Part shown: positions 55,569 to 64,000 of the stretch, piece after piece
Numbering within the stretch: position 1 is the first letter of the stretch
How the letters are laid out: each line of letters starts with the position of its first letter
Assembly: GCF_029867415.1 (NCBI RefSeq)
Contig: NW_026706255.1
Coordinates: forward strand, 62,001 to 126,000
Source of the DNA: Vicia villosa
Taxonomy: Eukaryota > Streptophyta > Magnoliopsida > Fabales > Fabaceae
Direction of reading: 5' to 3'
DNA: 64,000 bases
Position numbers and translations under genes: made by a program
The notes under the pieces: generated by a model
What the model saw: only the letters and a program-made list of their open reading frames with translations
Databases searched by the model: none
Told to the model about the DNA's origin: nothing

Positions 55569-58500
55569 TCCTGATCAAAGGAGATCACATCCTTAGATTC
55601 CCAGTTGTTCAATCCATTGTTGTGAGCAGGGAGTATCCAGTTGCTCCAGTTGCAGTTATCTTCTTCGTCTTCCAAAGCATTGACTTCTTTGGTGGAGAAA
55701 TGAGCTGTTGATCCTTCAGGGCGAGCAAGATACTCTGCTGGATACGAGAGCCCAGGCTGAGATACCTCTGTTGACTGAGCGAGATACCCGATAAGATCGT
55801 CCCATCCAATCGGAATGATGTCTTCAAGGGAGACTTGTGCATTCTGGGGAGCAGAGTATTGCATTAGGAAATCATTCTCATTATTAGGTGTTTCCCAGAC
55901 TTCTTCAGGAGCGACAGGGCTTGTGAATGTCATATTGTCTTCAAAATGATTGTCCCATCCAGTTGGGGTGATGTCTTCAATAGCGATCTGCGAGCTCAGG
56001 GGAGCAGAATACTTCACCATAAAGTCATACTTGCCACTTGGTTCTCCTAGTGTATCCCAAACTTCTTTTGGACTAGGTGGACTTTGATATTGCTCAGCGA
56101 TGGAACTTGTGAAACTTTTGCAATCTTCAAACTGATCACCCCATCCAGTTGGGACGATGTCTTCCATGGAAATAAAAGAACTCTGAGGTGCAGTGTACTT
56201 TACTAGAAAATCATACCCGCCGCTTGGTTCTCCCAAAGTATCCAAAACTTCCATGGAAACAGGTGGAATACGGTTCAAGATCACTCCATCATCTTCAATA
56301 GCGTTCACTCCTTGGCTGATGAAATGTGACAATAATCCTCCAGAACGAGGACTTTGATCGTTCTTTTGAGTTCCATCAGCATAGCCCAGACCTAGCTCAT
56401 CGAACTTGTAAGGCACTTCGAGGAGCTGTCCCCATACTGTGCAACCACCTTCTTCGATCACAGCTTTGGCATCTTTGAGAGAAGCCATAGTTGGAGTTAT
56501 TTTTGTAGCAGGAGTAACGGAAATGTGTTTGGCAGTAGAGACATCTGGAGGGACCACCTCAAAAGATTGGCAGGGAGTTTCGTTGAATTCTCCATCCATC
56601 TCAACATACTTGGAGTTACTCAGATGACTAACCACATATTCTTCTTCGCCATAAACTGTGACGACCTTGCCTTTTAACGGATACTTTAACTTCTGATGCG
56701 GGGTAGAAGTTACAGCATTCGCCCCATGTATCCAAGGGCGTCCTAGTAAACAGGAATATGCTGGGTGAATTTCCATTACGTAAAAGGTAGAGTCAAAGAT
56801 CTGAGAGCCCACTCTGATTGGGAGCTTCACTTTTCCGTACACTGTTCTTGTTGACACGTCGAAGGCTCTTACCACAACATCGCTTGGTTGTAACACAACT
56901 CCTTCGAAGTCAAGTTTTTCCAGTACTGCTTTTGGTAACACGTTCAAAGAGGAACCGTTGTCCACCAGCACATGAGACAAAGTGGTGCCGTTATATTCAA
57001 TGGAGATGTGTAGGGCTTTATTGTGATTTTTCCCAGCAGGGGTTAAATTAGCATCAGAGAAACCGAGACCGTTATTGATTGTTAGACTGGCAACACAATT
57101 TTCGAATTGATCGACTGAAATCTCCTGTGGTACATGTGCAGCTTTCAGGAACTTCATCAGGGCCTTGGCATGAGCCTCTGAATATTTTAGCAAAGACATC
57201 ATTGAAATCTTTGAAGCAGTGTGCCCCAGTTGTTCGACAATATTGTAATCACTTTTGCAGATGATTTTCAATATTTCCTCCATTTCTTGCTTCGACGGAT
57301 CTTCAACAGTGACTTCCACCGGTACTTGAACTGGTTCAACTAGCGGCTCTTTGCCTCGAGCGTTGATATCTTGATTAGGAACTGGGACCTGGACTGGATT
57401 AGTAGCAACATTTGGAGAAATTTCTGGTGAAAAGATCCTTCCACTTCTCGTAATCTTACTAGTACCCACAATATTATCAACAGTTGGAGTAGTAAAATTC
57501 ATGGCCTCTTCAGTCAAGGTGTCTTGCTTAACTCCATGGACATAAACATTAGTGTCATAACTCCACGGGACAGCTTTGTCTGAGGAGTACGGAAATGGAG
57601 TCGGACTGGTAATGATTACCGATGCCACTTTGGGTGCAGCAGAAATTTTGAAAGGAGTTTTGGTAGGGATTTTCAACGGTATGTTAGAAACCACTGAGAC
57701 GTCCTCTATTCTCATCCCATTTGAAAAGACTTCGCATAAAACGTCCATAGAAGGGAGCCTTTCAAACATAATGATACGACGATCCATCCACTTTTGAATT
57801 CCTATTTTCAAATTCTCACAACCATTGGGTAGGTGTGCACAATAAAAGCAATCAGGGTCACAACCTGGAAAGTAACCAGCTCGGATTAGCTTTCTTTTGA
57901 CTTCAAGGAGCGGAGTTGACAATTCTCTCACATCATAGATGTAAACAGTGTCTATGATAGCATTAACGATCTTGTCGTGCTTTGGCATAGGTGCGGTGAT
58001 GACATTTGGAGTCTCTGGAGGATCGAATTCAATTTCCCCAGCATCTATCATGTCTTGTATTTTATTTTTCAGGGCCCAACAGTGATCTGCGTCATGTCTT
58101 GGACAGTTAGAATGGTATGCACATGTTGCATCGGGGCGATAACTCGGAGAGGAAGTGTTGACATTCTTTGGAGGATCTTTCAATGTAATCAGATTTGCTT
58201 TTAACAAATGCTGCAATGCTTGAGAGATTGGCATATTGATTCTGGTGAAGTTTCTTCTTGGTGCATCTGGTCGACGCGTATACTTCGGCGGCTGATCTTT
58301 TTGAGGTGCAGATGCGGAGATCAGAACAGCCCCTACAGATTGGTGATGCTCACTTTTGCGACCTTTCTGACTATGCATTGTATTGACTTCATTTCTCCCA
58401 CTGATGGGCCTCTTTGTAGTACCAGAGGAGGAGCCTATTTGAATTTTTCCACTTTGAATACCGCTTTCGACACGCTCTCCAGTTAATATCAGGTCAGTGA

Positions 58501-59359
58501 AACCTGATGATGAGCTTCCCAGCAAATGACTGTAGAAAGGGCCAGTTAAAGTGCCCATGAACATGTCGACCAGCTCGCGATAAGATAAGGGTGGTTGAAC
58601 CCTTCCAGCTAGATCTCTCCACTTTTGTGCATACCCTTTGAAACTTTCTTTTGGTGCCGTAGACATGCCCCGTAGTTGAGTACGGGTTGGTGCAAGGTCA
58701 GCGTTGTATTGATATTGTTTGTAGAAAGCAGCAGCCAAATCTTCCCAGGTGTGAACTTTTGTACTTTCCAGCTGGTAGTACCACTCGAGTTGGGTACCCG
58801 ACAGACTTTCCTGGAAGAAATGAATCCAAAATTTATTATCTGCTGTATGAGGTAGTATCTTCCTCACATAGGATCTCAGATGTAGTTTTGGGCAAGAAAC
58901 TCCATCATACTTTGCAAAGACAGGAACTTTGAATTTTGGAGGGATAACAATATCTGAGACTAGTCCAAGATCTTTGAAGTCTAAACCAGGTATTTTTTGT
59001 ATCTCCATAGCTTTCATGCGTTCTTCCAACTGCTGGTATTTGTCATCACCCTGTTCGTCTTCGGAATGATAATCTTCTTCATTAGAAGAAAGAGAGGGTT
59101 TGGCAGAACCCTGGTTGCTGTGATTGTCTTCTTGATCACCTTCACCGACTATTTCAGGGATCGGTGCCTTTTTGGACCTTTTGACTGGGATTTTGACCTT
59201 TCTTGCCAGGTGACTTAAACCTACAGATCCTTCGGGCTTCTTTTTCTTCTTGATTATCAGGGCTTTCAGTTCTTGTTGCCCCTTTGCTAGCTCCAGAATT
59301 GCTACCTGAACTTGGGCATTCTGTGCTTCGAGACTCTTGACACTTGTTTCGGAATCCAT
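55565..59359 (-). CDS. Ogre-B gag-protease polyprotein
   Basis: An open frame of 1264 codons from ATG 59359 (MDSETSVKSLEAQ); the frame extends 15 codons upstream. Numbering from the extended start: coiled-coil-like segment 20-50 followed by a lysine run, basic and acidic linkers, gag core about 180-315 (WIHFFQESLSGTQLEWYY, YAQKWRDLAGRV), Cys/His segment 428-442 (CAYHSNCPRHDADHC), protease about 795-900 with VDNGSSLNVLP (Asp 815) and LLGRPWIH. The C-terminal 350 residues hold GLGYADG and three ~60-residue repeats with YDFLVKYTAP and EDIVPTGW (1053-1100, 1115-1162, 1169-1208). It is the only intact Ogre gene here. The protease has DNG in place of the usual D-S/T-G. Confidence 0.93.
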   Translation of the reverse strand: MDSETSVKSLEAQNAQVQVAILELAKGQQELKALIIKKKKKPEGSVGLSHLARKVKIPVKRSKKAPIPEIVGEGDQEDNHSNQGSAKPSLSSNEEDYHSEDEQGDDKYQQLEERMKAMEIQKIPGLDFKDLGLVSDIVIPPKFKVPVFAKYDGVSCPKLHLRSYVRKILPHTADNKFWIHFFQESLSGTQLEWYYQLESTKVHTWEDLAAAFYKQYQYNADLAPTRTQLRGMSTAPKESFKGYAQKWRDLAGRVQPPLSYRELVDMFMGTLTGPFYSHLLGSSSSGFTDLILTGERVESGIQSGKIQIGSSSGTTKRPISGRNEVNTMHSQKGRKSEHHQSVGAVLISASAPQKDQPPKYTRRPDAPRRNFTRINMPISQALQHLLKANLITLKDPPKNVNTSSPSYRPDATCAYHSNCPRHDADHCWALKNKIQDMIDAGEIEFDPPETPNVITAPMPKHDKIVNAIIDTVYIYDVRELSTPLLEVKRKLIRAGYFPGCDPDCFYCAHLPNGCENLKIGIQKWMDRRIIMFERLPSMDVLCEVFSNGMRIEDVSVVSNIPLKIPTKTPFKISAAPKVASVIITSPTPFPYSSDKAVPWSYDTNVYVHGVKQDTLTEEAMNFTTPTVDNIVGTSKITRSGRIFSPEISPNVATNPVQVPVPNQDINARGKEPLVEPVQVPVEVTVEDPSKQEMEEILKIICKSDYNIVEQLGHTASKISMMSLLKYSEAHAKALMKFLKAAHVPQEISVDQFENCVASLTINNGLGFSDANLTPAGKNHNKALHISIEYNGTTLSHVLVDNGSSLNVLPKAVLEKLDFEGVVLQPSDVVVRAFDVSTRTVYGKVKLPIRVGSQIFDSTFYVMEIHPAYSCLLGRPWIHGANAVTSTPHQKLKYPLKGKVVTVYGEEEYVVSHLSNSKYVEMDGEFNETPCQSFEVVPPDVSTAKHISVTPATKITPTMASLKDAKAVIEEGGCTVWGQLLEVPYKFDELGLGYADGTQKNDQSPRSGGLLSHFISQGVNAIEDDGVILNRIPPVSMEVLDTLGEPSGGYDFLVKYTAPQSSFISMEDIVPTGWGDQFEDCKSFTSSIAEQYQSPPSPKEVWDTLGEPSGKYDFMVKYSAPLSSQIAIEDITPTGWDNHFEDNMTFTSPVAPEEVWETPNNENDFLMQYSAPQNAQVSLEDIIPIGWDDLIGYLAQSTEVSQPGLSYPAEYLARPEGSTAHFSTKEVNALEDEEDNCNWSNWILPAHNNGLNNWESKDVISFDQE

Positions 59360-59404
59360 CTCTTCTAACTGAAATAAACAGCGAGGAGATGAGAAACCCA
59401 TCAT

Positions 59405-59586
59405 GTGAACCTGTTATGCAATGTTTATGAATGAAATGCATATGCAATGTTTTCAAGGATCTTAGAATTTAGATTTGTTAAAACAAAAGAGAAACAAACA
59501 TTTATTAGTCAAACAATTTATTTCTTTTTTCTTTTTTTTTCTTTGCCTCTTTCGGGCTTTACAAAATAAAGAAAATAAAGGATTCC
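59405..59586 (-). other. Spacer between ORF1 and gag
   Basis: Short AT-rich intergenic stretch with a T-rich run on the plus strand (59520-59545). No gene. Confidence 0.6.
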
Positions 59587-60932
59587 TCAAGCCTCCCATG
59601 GACGCTTTCTCTTCGCACCTAGGAACGTGTTGATCTGCTGTTCTTCCTGGAGTTGTCTGGTGAGCTCCAACACTTTCCTCTCATAGTCTTGACAGTGTGC
59701 TTTGAAGGTGTCTCTTTCTTCTCTTAGTTGAACCCAAGATTTCTGCAGCTCTTCCAGGTCAGTTGGCATGTCTGGATGTAGAATAACTCGAGGTTCGTCC
59801 CCTTCGACTTCTGGCTCAATAGTCACAGGTAGAATAGCGGGATATGGCATGATGAGTTTCTGAGCATGAGCACGCACCCATCTGAGGTAAGGCTCCATAG
59901 GAATAGAGTTCCATTGTCCTAAAGTATTGCTTTCTACTTTATAGACACTGCCCCAAGCATGTATAAACCTTCGTCGATGTCTTTGGGAATCATCTTCGTA
60001 GTCGAACACAATGCCACGGATAATCATGTCATGAGGGCCGTTTCATCGCGCATATCCAAATTGGCGCAAAGCTAAAAAGGGGTTGTAAGTGATGCCTCCC
60101 TTGATGCCAAGGAGTGGCACATTAGGGTACTCTCCACAATGGTCAATGATAGTAATGTCTCTTTGAAAGAAGTTGTTCCACCGGATATCTGAATGAGACA
60201 AAGACATAATCCTGCGAGACCATTGCATCCTTTGTTCATTTCTCAACACTGATCGGGGAAGGTGTAATGTAAACCATCTAGCCAGTAGTGGTACACAACA
60301 CATAAGGGTTCCTCGTTTCTTCATGATACGAGTGTGTAAAGAATGTAGTATGTCTCCCAGCAAGGTAGGTACCCCGGGTTGCGGGTTAAGAAAATGTTGA
60401 TAATGTGTATACTTATGAACTGGTCGGGATTAGGGAATAAAACCAACCCATAGATCAAAAGAGCCACAACTTCCTCAAACGCTAGGTAACTTCTGTTTTT
60501 TAGTAGTAATCGAGCCTTTTCCATTAAGAACTTAGCAAGCAAACCCTGGACTCCACTCTTTGTTTCCCAATTGGACTCGATTTATGACTTTCGCAAATGT
60601 AAGGCAACAGCAATGATTTCAGGTTTTGGAATCTTTTCTAAACCAGTGAAAGGTAATTGATCTCGAACAGGTAACCCAATCAGTTCAGAGAACTCTTCCA
60701 AAGTAGGTACCAACTAGTAATCAGGAAATGTAAAACAATGATGTTCGGGATCAAAGAATTGGAACAGGACCCGTATCATGTCTTCTTCAAATTTTGAGGT
60801 AACCAAATGGAGTATGTGACTGTGCTTTTCGGTGAATTGAGCATTTCTGGGAAATTCTGATATTAAGTCCTTAAGTTCAGATGGTACTGTTGAGATGTTG
60901 ATCCGGATATAATCTCTGGTAGCGGGAGCCAT
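59587..60932 (-). pseudogene. Ogre ORF1 (broken)
   Basis: The extra ORF that Ogre elements carry upstream of gag; function unknown. From ATG 60932 (MAPATRDYIRIN) it reads FFDPEHHCFTFPDY, a stop at 60714-60716, a continuing segment beginning LVPTLEEFSELIG, another stop near 60587-60589, then FEEVVALLIYGLVLFPN. A frameshift near 60340 follows, then a frame with GIKGGITYNPFLALRQFGYA, a stop at 60043-60045 and an end part with a coiled-coil-like tail (ELQKSWVQLREERDTF to KRKRPWEA). The FxDP..CFTFxD pattern resembles the plant mobile-domain type proteins, but I cannot confirm this. The basic KRKRP end could be a nuclear signal. Confidence 0.8.
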
Positions 60933-61225
60933 TACCTGCAACAACAGAACAAAGGTAAGCTCTTCGATCCTTGAAATGATTAGTGAGAAAATTATATGTT
61001 TATGATGCTTATGATGTCATGATGTCAAACATGTGGCACACACAAACAAATCAAACAATAGCCTTAGGTTTAAAGGCTTGCATGAAGCTCATAGGTGATA
61101 CCCTCCCCACTGAAGTTGAGTTGGTTAAAACCTGTCCTATAATAGTATTCGGGTTCTATGATCCTTGTAGACAACATCTCAATACGGCGCTCGGACGACC
61201 GATCAAAATATTCCTCGAGGATAAC
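60933..61225 (-). other. Ogre-B leader, truncated
   Basis: Noncoding stretch upstream of ORF1 on the minus strand. It is cut at 61225 by a plus-strand LTR, so the PBS and 5' LTR of Ogre-B are not visible. A T-rich stretch with an AG just before the ORF1 ATG ('ttctgttgttgcag') looks like a splice acceptor, but no donor can be named. Confidence 0.65.
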
Positions 61226-64000
61226 TGTTATACCCAAAATTTGCCCACATCTTTTTTCAAGAAAACTCCAATCTGAAAATTAAGAGTCTCATATAATCAT
61301 GGATTTTTATTTCAACAAATATCCTGACATATGAAACACTTAGTTTTTAGAATTTTTCTTATACAGTAACTTGGCTTGCAGTTGAATTTATTCTTACGCA
61401 AACGCCAAATACTGTTTATTACTTCACACATGCTATTTATTTATTTACAGATAAATAGTACTGACACAATTGGTACAGAGTTAAAATCTTTTTGCAGGCG
61501 CAGAATCAGGAAACTCAGACTGTACTGGTAACAGTATATTAGTTATTTATTATGTCTATGTTGTTTTAACAAGTCATGTAAATAAACTTTCATTTTTCAC
61601 ATAAAACAAAAACAAAAACAACAAAAAAACAAAATTAACTTTGACTGTTGATTTTTCACTCTAACTGCTACGTCAATACCTGAACAGTCAGTTGACAGCC
61701 AAACTGCTAGCAGTACAATTCTCAGTGTTTTGTACCATCAATCAAATCAATATTTCACAATTCAAAATTCCAAGATTTTTGTTCTAGAAGTCTTCTGAAT
61801 ATCACGCGATTAGCAGAGACTCAACACTGCACAAAAATCAGGTACGCTTAACTGTCTCCTACACAAACAGTCCCTGACTAGGGTTTTCTTGTTTTTACAG
61901 GAGAAACAAGCTTTTGAGACCTCAAATGGATTTCATGCACATCCATATGTCTCAAAGTACCATCATACAAATTTTCAAACTTCAATTCACTCAGACGCAC
62001 CGTCAGCAGCTCAAACAGTCAACAGACGACCCGTTTGACCAAAAAAGTCAACAGACAGTCAAAAATGAAATTTTTTGTCAAAGTCCATATTGTGTCAAAG
62101 GATTCATCATTTGATCATTGGATGATCATAATTCATCAAGGAAAGATCAAAAATCAACAAAACCCTAAGATTGAAAATTAGGGTTTTTGCCTGAAAAGTC
62201 AACTCAACTTTGACTGATCATAACTCTCTCATCCTTCATCCAAAAAATTCAAACCAAAGCTCATTTTGAAGGAAATTCAGTTATATTTCAAATGCCATTG
62301 ATCCCATTGTCATTGGATTCACCATTTGAAAAATATGACCAAAGACATTACAGGTCATTTTCAAAGTCAACAAAAAGACACTTTTTTCAAAAGGACACAC
62401 AAGGAGCTTCAAAAATTATTTTGACATGAGACCAAAGGCATTGGTTAGAGGACTCTTTGAGGTTTCCAAAAAGTGCAAGATCTCCTTCATATGACAAAAA
62501 TTGAGGGATTTACACCTTGTTGAAGTTGGCTAAATTTTGGGAAAATGCATGAAATCAACATTGCTCAAAAATGCATTTTTTCCAAATGGGGCCAAGTTTT
62601 CATGGTTCAAACATGTTTGCCATGTTATTATGGGCCTCCCACGACCAAGACAAGGCCCACAACATTTTTTATCCATTTTTGCTTGATTTTATCTTATTTT
62701 AAGATTAAATTAAAAGGAAAAAGAATGGATAAAGGATAACTTGTATTCCAAGCATGACTCATCAATATGACTCATTCAACTCTGTCTCAAAGCAAAGTAC
62801 AGCAGAGGGAGAGAAGAAAATCAAGCCATAGTGGCTTAAATGCAAAGCTACTCATGTTGAAAAAGTCAAGATTCCACAAGGCTAATGAATGCTTCTTAGC
62901 TTCACTTCTAAGCAGCTCCAAGGCCTATAAAAGAGCTACCATACTTCAGTAATGAAGAGGAGACAAGTTCAGAAACAAAAGCCTTGCTGATAACACACTT
63001 GTAATCACTTGAAATTTTTCAAAGAAATTCAAAATTCGAATTTTAATTTCTATCTTGTTTCAGTTCAAATTAAACACTCAAATACAATCCTCAAGTATCA
63101 TTGAACGTAATCCAATCAATTGCAAGCCTTGAAGCTCACTAAATCGAGCTATACAGGTCATAATTTGTTCAAATCTAAATCAACTCGTATCTGGTCATTC
63201 ATGCATGTTTAACAAGATGTAGACATGTATTTGTGTTTGGTTTGAGGTCCTAATCATTTCTGGAAACTTAATTGAAGTTTGGACGCCTATACGTAGGATC
63301 ACCATTTTAGGGTTCGAACCTTTAAATTTGGGGTTTTACTATCCATGCAAAATTATGAACTCTAAATGGTACCATTAGAATCGCATGAACAATACGAACT
63401 GAACCATGGTATCGCGCCAGATTTATATTAGTGTTTGCTAGTATTCGCTATTTTCAACAGGTGTAAAAGGTTGGAGTTTTTACACCACCTGCAAATGAAA
63501 GGTGTAAAAGCCCATCCTGAGGAAGAAGACGATGCGTGGTGTCCTCTGATTGGCTGGAGGGCGCGCGCGTGTTTTTTGAATTAACCTTGGATTCTGTGTT
63601 TTGCAGGTACATCACGTGGTATGGTCCCTCATGCTGGTGACCATCAGATCCACTAGCCAGCTCATCCAACGCACCAGACAAGTGATCCACACCATGGACA
63701 TCACTTAATTTCCACACCTGATCGTATCCTTTTAACTTTTATTTCTATTTTAATTTTCTTTGCAAAATTATTTAAAAATAGTTTTAAAAATCCAAAAAAT
63801 ATACAAAAAATATTTTTAGACTTCTAAAATAATATATTATTTTCTGAAATAAAAATATTTTATTTTTCTTCATAATTTCAATATTTTGCATAATTAATTA
63901 GTATATATTTATATATTTGCTTTTTAATTATTCTAACCAATCAAAAAATCATAAAAAAAATTGTTCTTCATGTTAAATATTATTTATATATTATAAACTA
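61226..64000 (+). mobile_element. Ogre-type LTR, plus strand, runs off the window
   Basis: Starts TGTTATACCCAAAATTTGCC at 61226 and is the inverse of the Ogre-A and Ogre-B LTRs over long parts (for example 61800-62600 against 27560-28300). The bases before it (ATAAC) are not a polypurine tract and belong to the Ogre-B leader, so this is a 5' LTR or solo LTR inserted there; ATAAC is the presumed target duplication. The last part after 63730 is very AT-rich. No gene. Confidence 0.85.
62925..62933 (+). promoter_or_regulatory. TATA box in plus-strand Ogre-type LTR
   Basis: CTATAAAAG, at the place equivalent to CCTATAAATG of the Ogre-B LTR (46550-46541, minus). Probable LTR promoter. Confidence 0.55.

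Noticed and set aside
62767..62952. 61-codon frame before the TATA box in the plus-strand LTR
   Set aside because: No domain, inside an LTR, and not kept open in the homologous Ogre-B LTR as far as I can see.
63454..63717. 87-codon minus-strand frame in the terminal LTR
   Set aside because: LTR sequence without domain or relatives in the window.

Overview
The window is an intergenic block of a large plant genome, built almost entirely of LTR retrotransposons inserted into one another. I found no host gene, rRNA or functional tRNA gene. The element mix is Ogre-type Ty3/gypsy elements (Tat lineage) with roughly 4-5 kb LTRs, LTR starts of the form TGTCATACCCC or TGTTATACCCC, an extra ORF upstream of gag, and an intron between gag-pro and pol. 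With them are Tekay chromoviruses, an Athila-lineage element and a SIRE/Maximus-type Ty1/copia element. This points to a legume of tribe Fabeae (Pisum, Vicia, Lathyrus or Lens type). The species is an inference.

Layout. (1) 1-172 is the start of an Ogre-like LTR on the minus strand, inserted in the pol gene of a Tekay element. (2) 178-3228 plus 23510-23684 is the 3' half and 3' LTR of that Tekay element (Tekay-1, plus strand). (3) Its LTR is split by a complete Ogre-family derivative (Ogre-1, 3229-23509, target-site duplication CCATT) that carries only a broken gag. (4) The 5' LTR of Ogre-1 is in turn split by a complete non-autonomous Athila-lineage element (6657-12488, minus, duplication TACCC), and its internal region holds a solo SIRE-type LTR (16851-17984, duplication CTAGG). 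(5) 23685-24925 is a divergent Tekay-like LTR on the minus strand, the substrate into which Tekay-1 and Ogre-A went. (6) Ogre-A (24926-34654, minus) has a 3' LTR, 3' UTR repeats and a pol with five nonsense codons; it is cut within RT by (7) Ogre-B (34655-61225, minus), whose 3' LTR is split by a complete SIRE/Maximus copia element (36530-46101, plus, duplication GTTCA). Ogre-B keeps a long open gag-pro frame, a recognisable 265-bp intron, a damaged pol and a damaged ORF1. (8) A plus-strand Ogre-type LTR starts at 61226, in the Ogre-B leader, and runs off the window.

The most unusual object is a 669-bp insertion at 52896-53564 (duplication GGGAC) in Ogre-B pol, between the RNase H and the archaeal-type RNase H. 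It consists of a 389-bp near-perfect palindrome (two 194-bp arms, 2 mismatches by eye), a perfect 20-bp palindrome, and a 260-bp unit with LTR-like ends. Each long arm holds a tRNA-like segment with A-box and B-box matches, so two pol III-type promoters sit head to head at the centre. I do not recognise it as a named family.

How the parts work together: the coding genes are retrotransposon gag, protease, reverse transcriptase, RNase H and integrase, nearly all broken. The longest open frames are the Ogre-B gag-pro (55565-59359) and the chimeric Athila gag-protease-integrase-tail ORF (9422-11002). The LTR pairs of the Athila and copia elements are about 99% identical by eye, so these are recent, while Ogre-1, Ogre-A, Ogre-B and the Tekay elements are older. 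All alignments and counts were made by eye.
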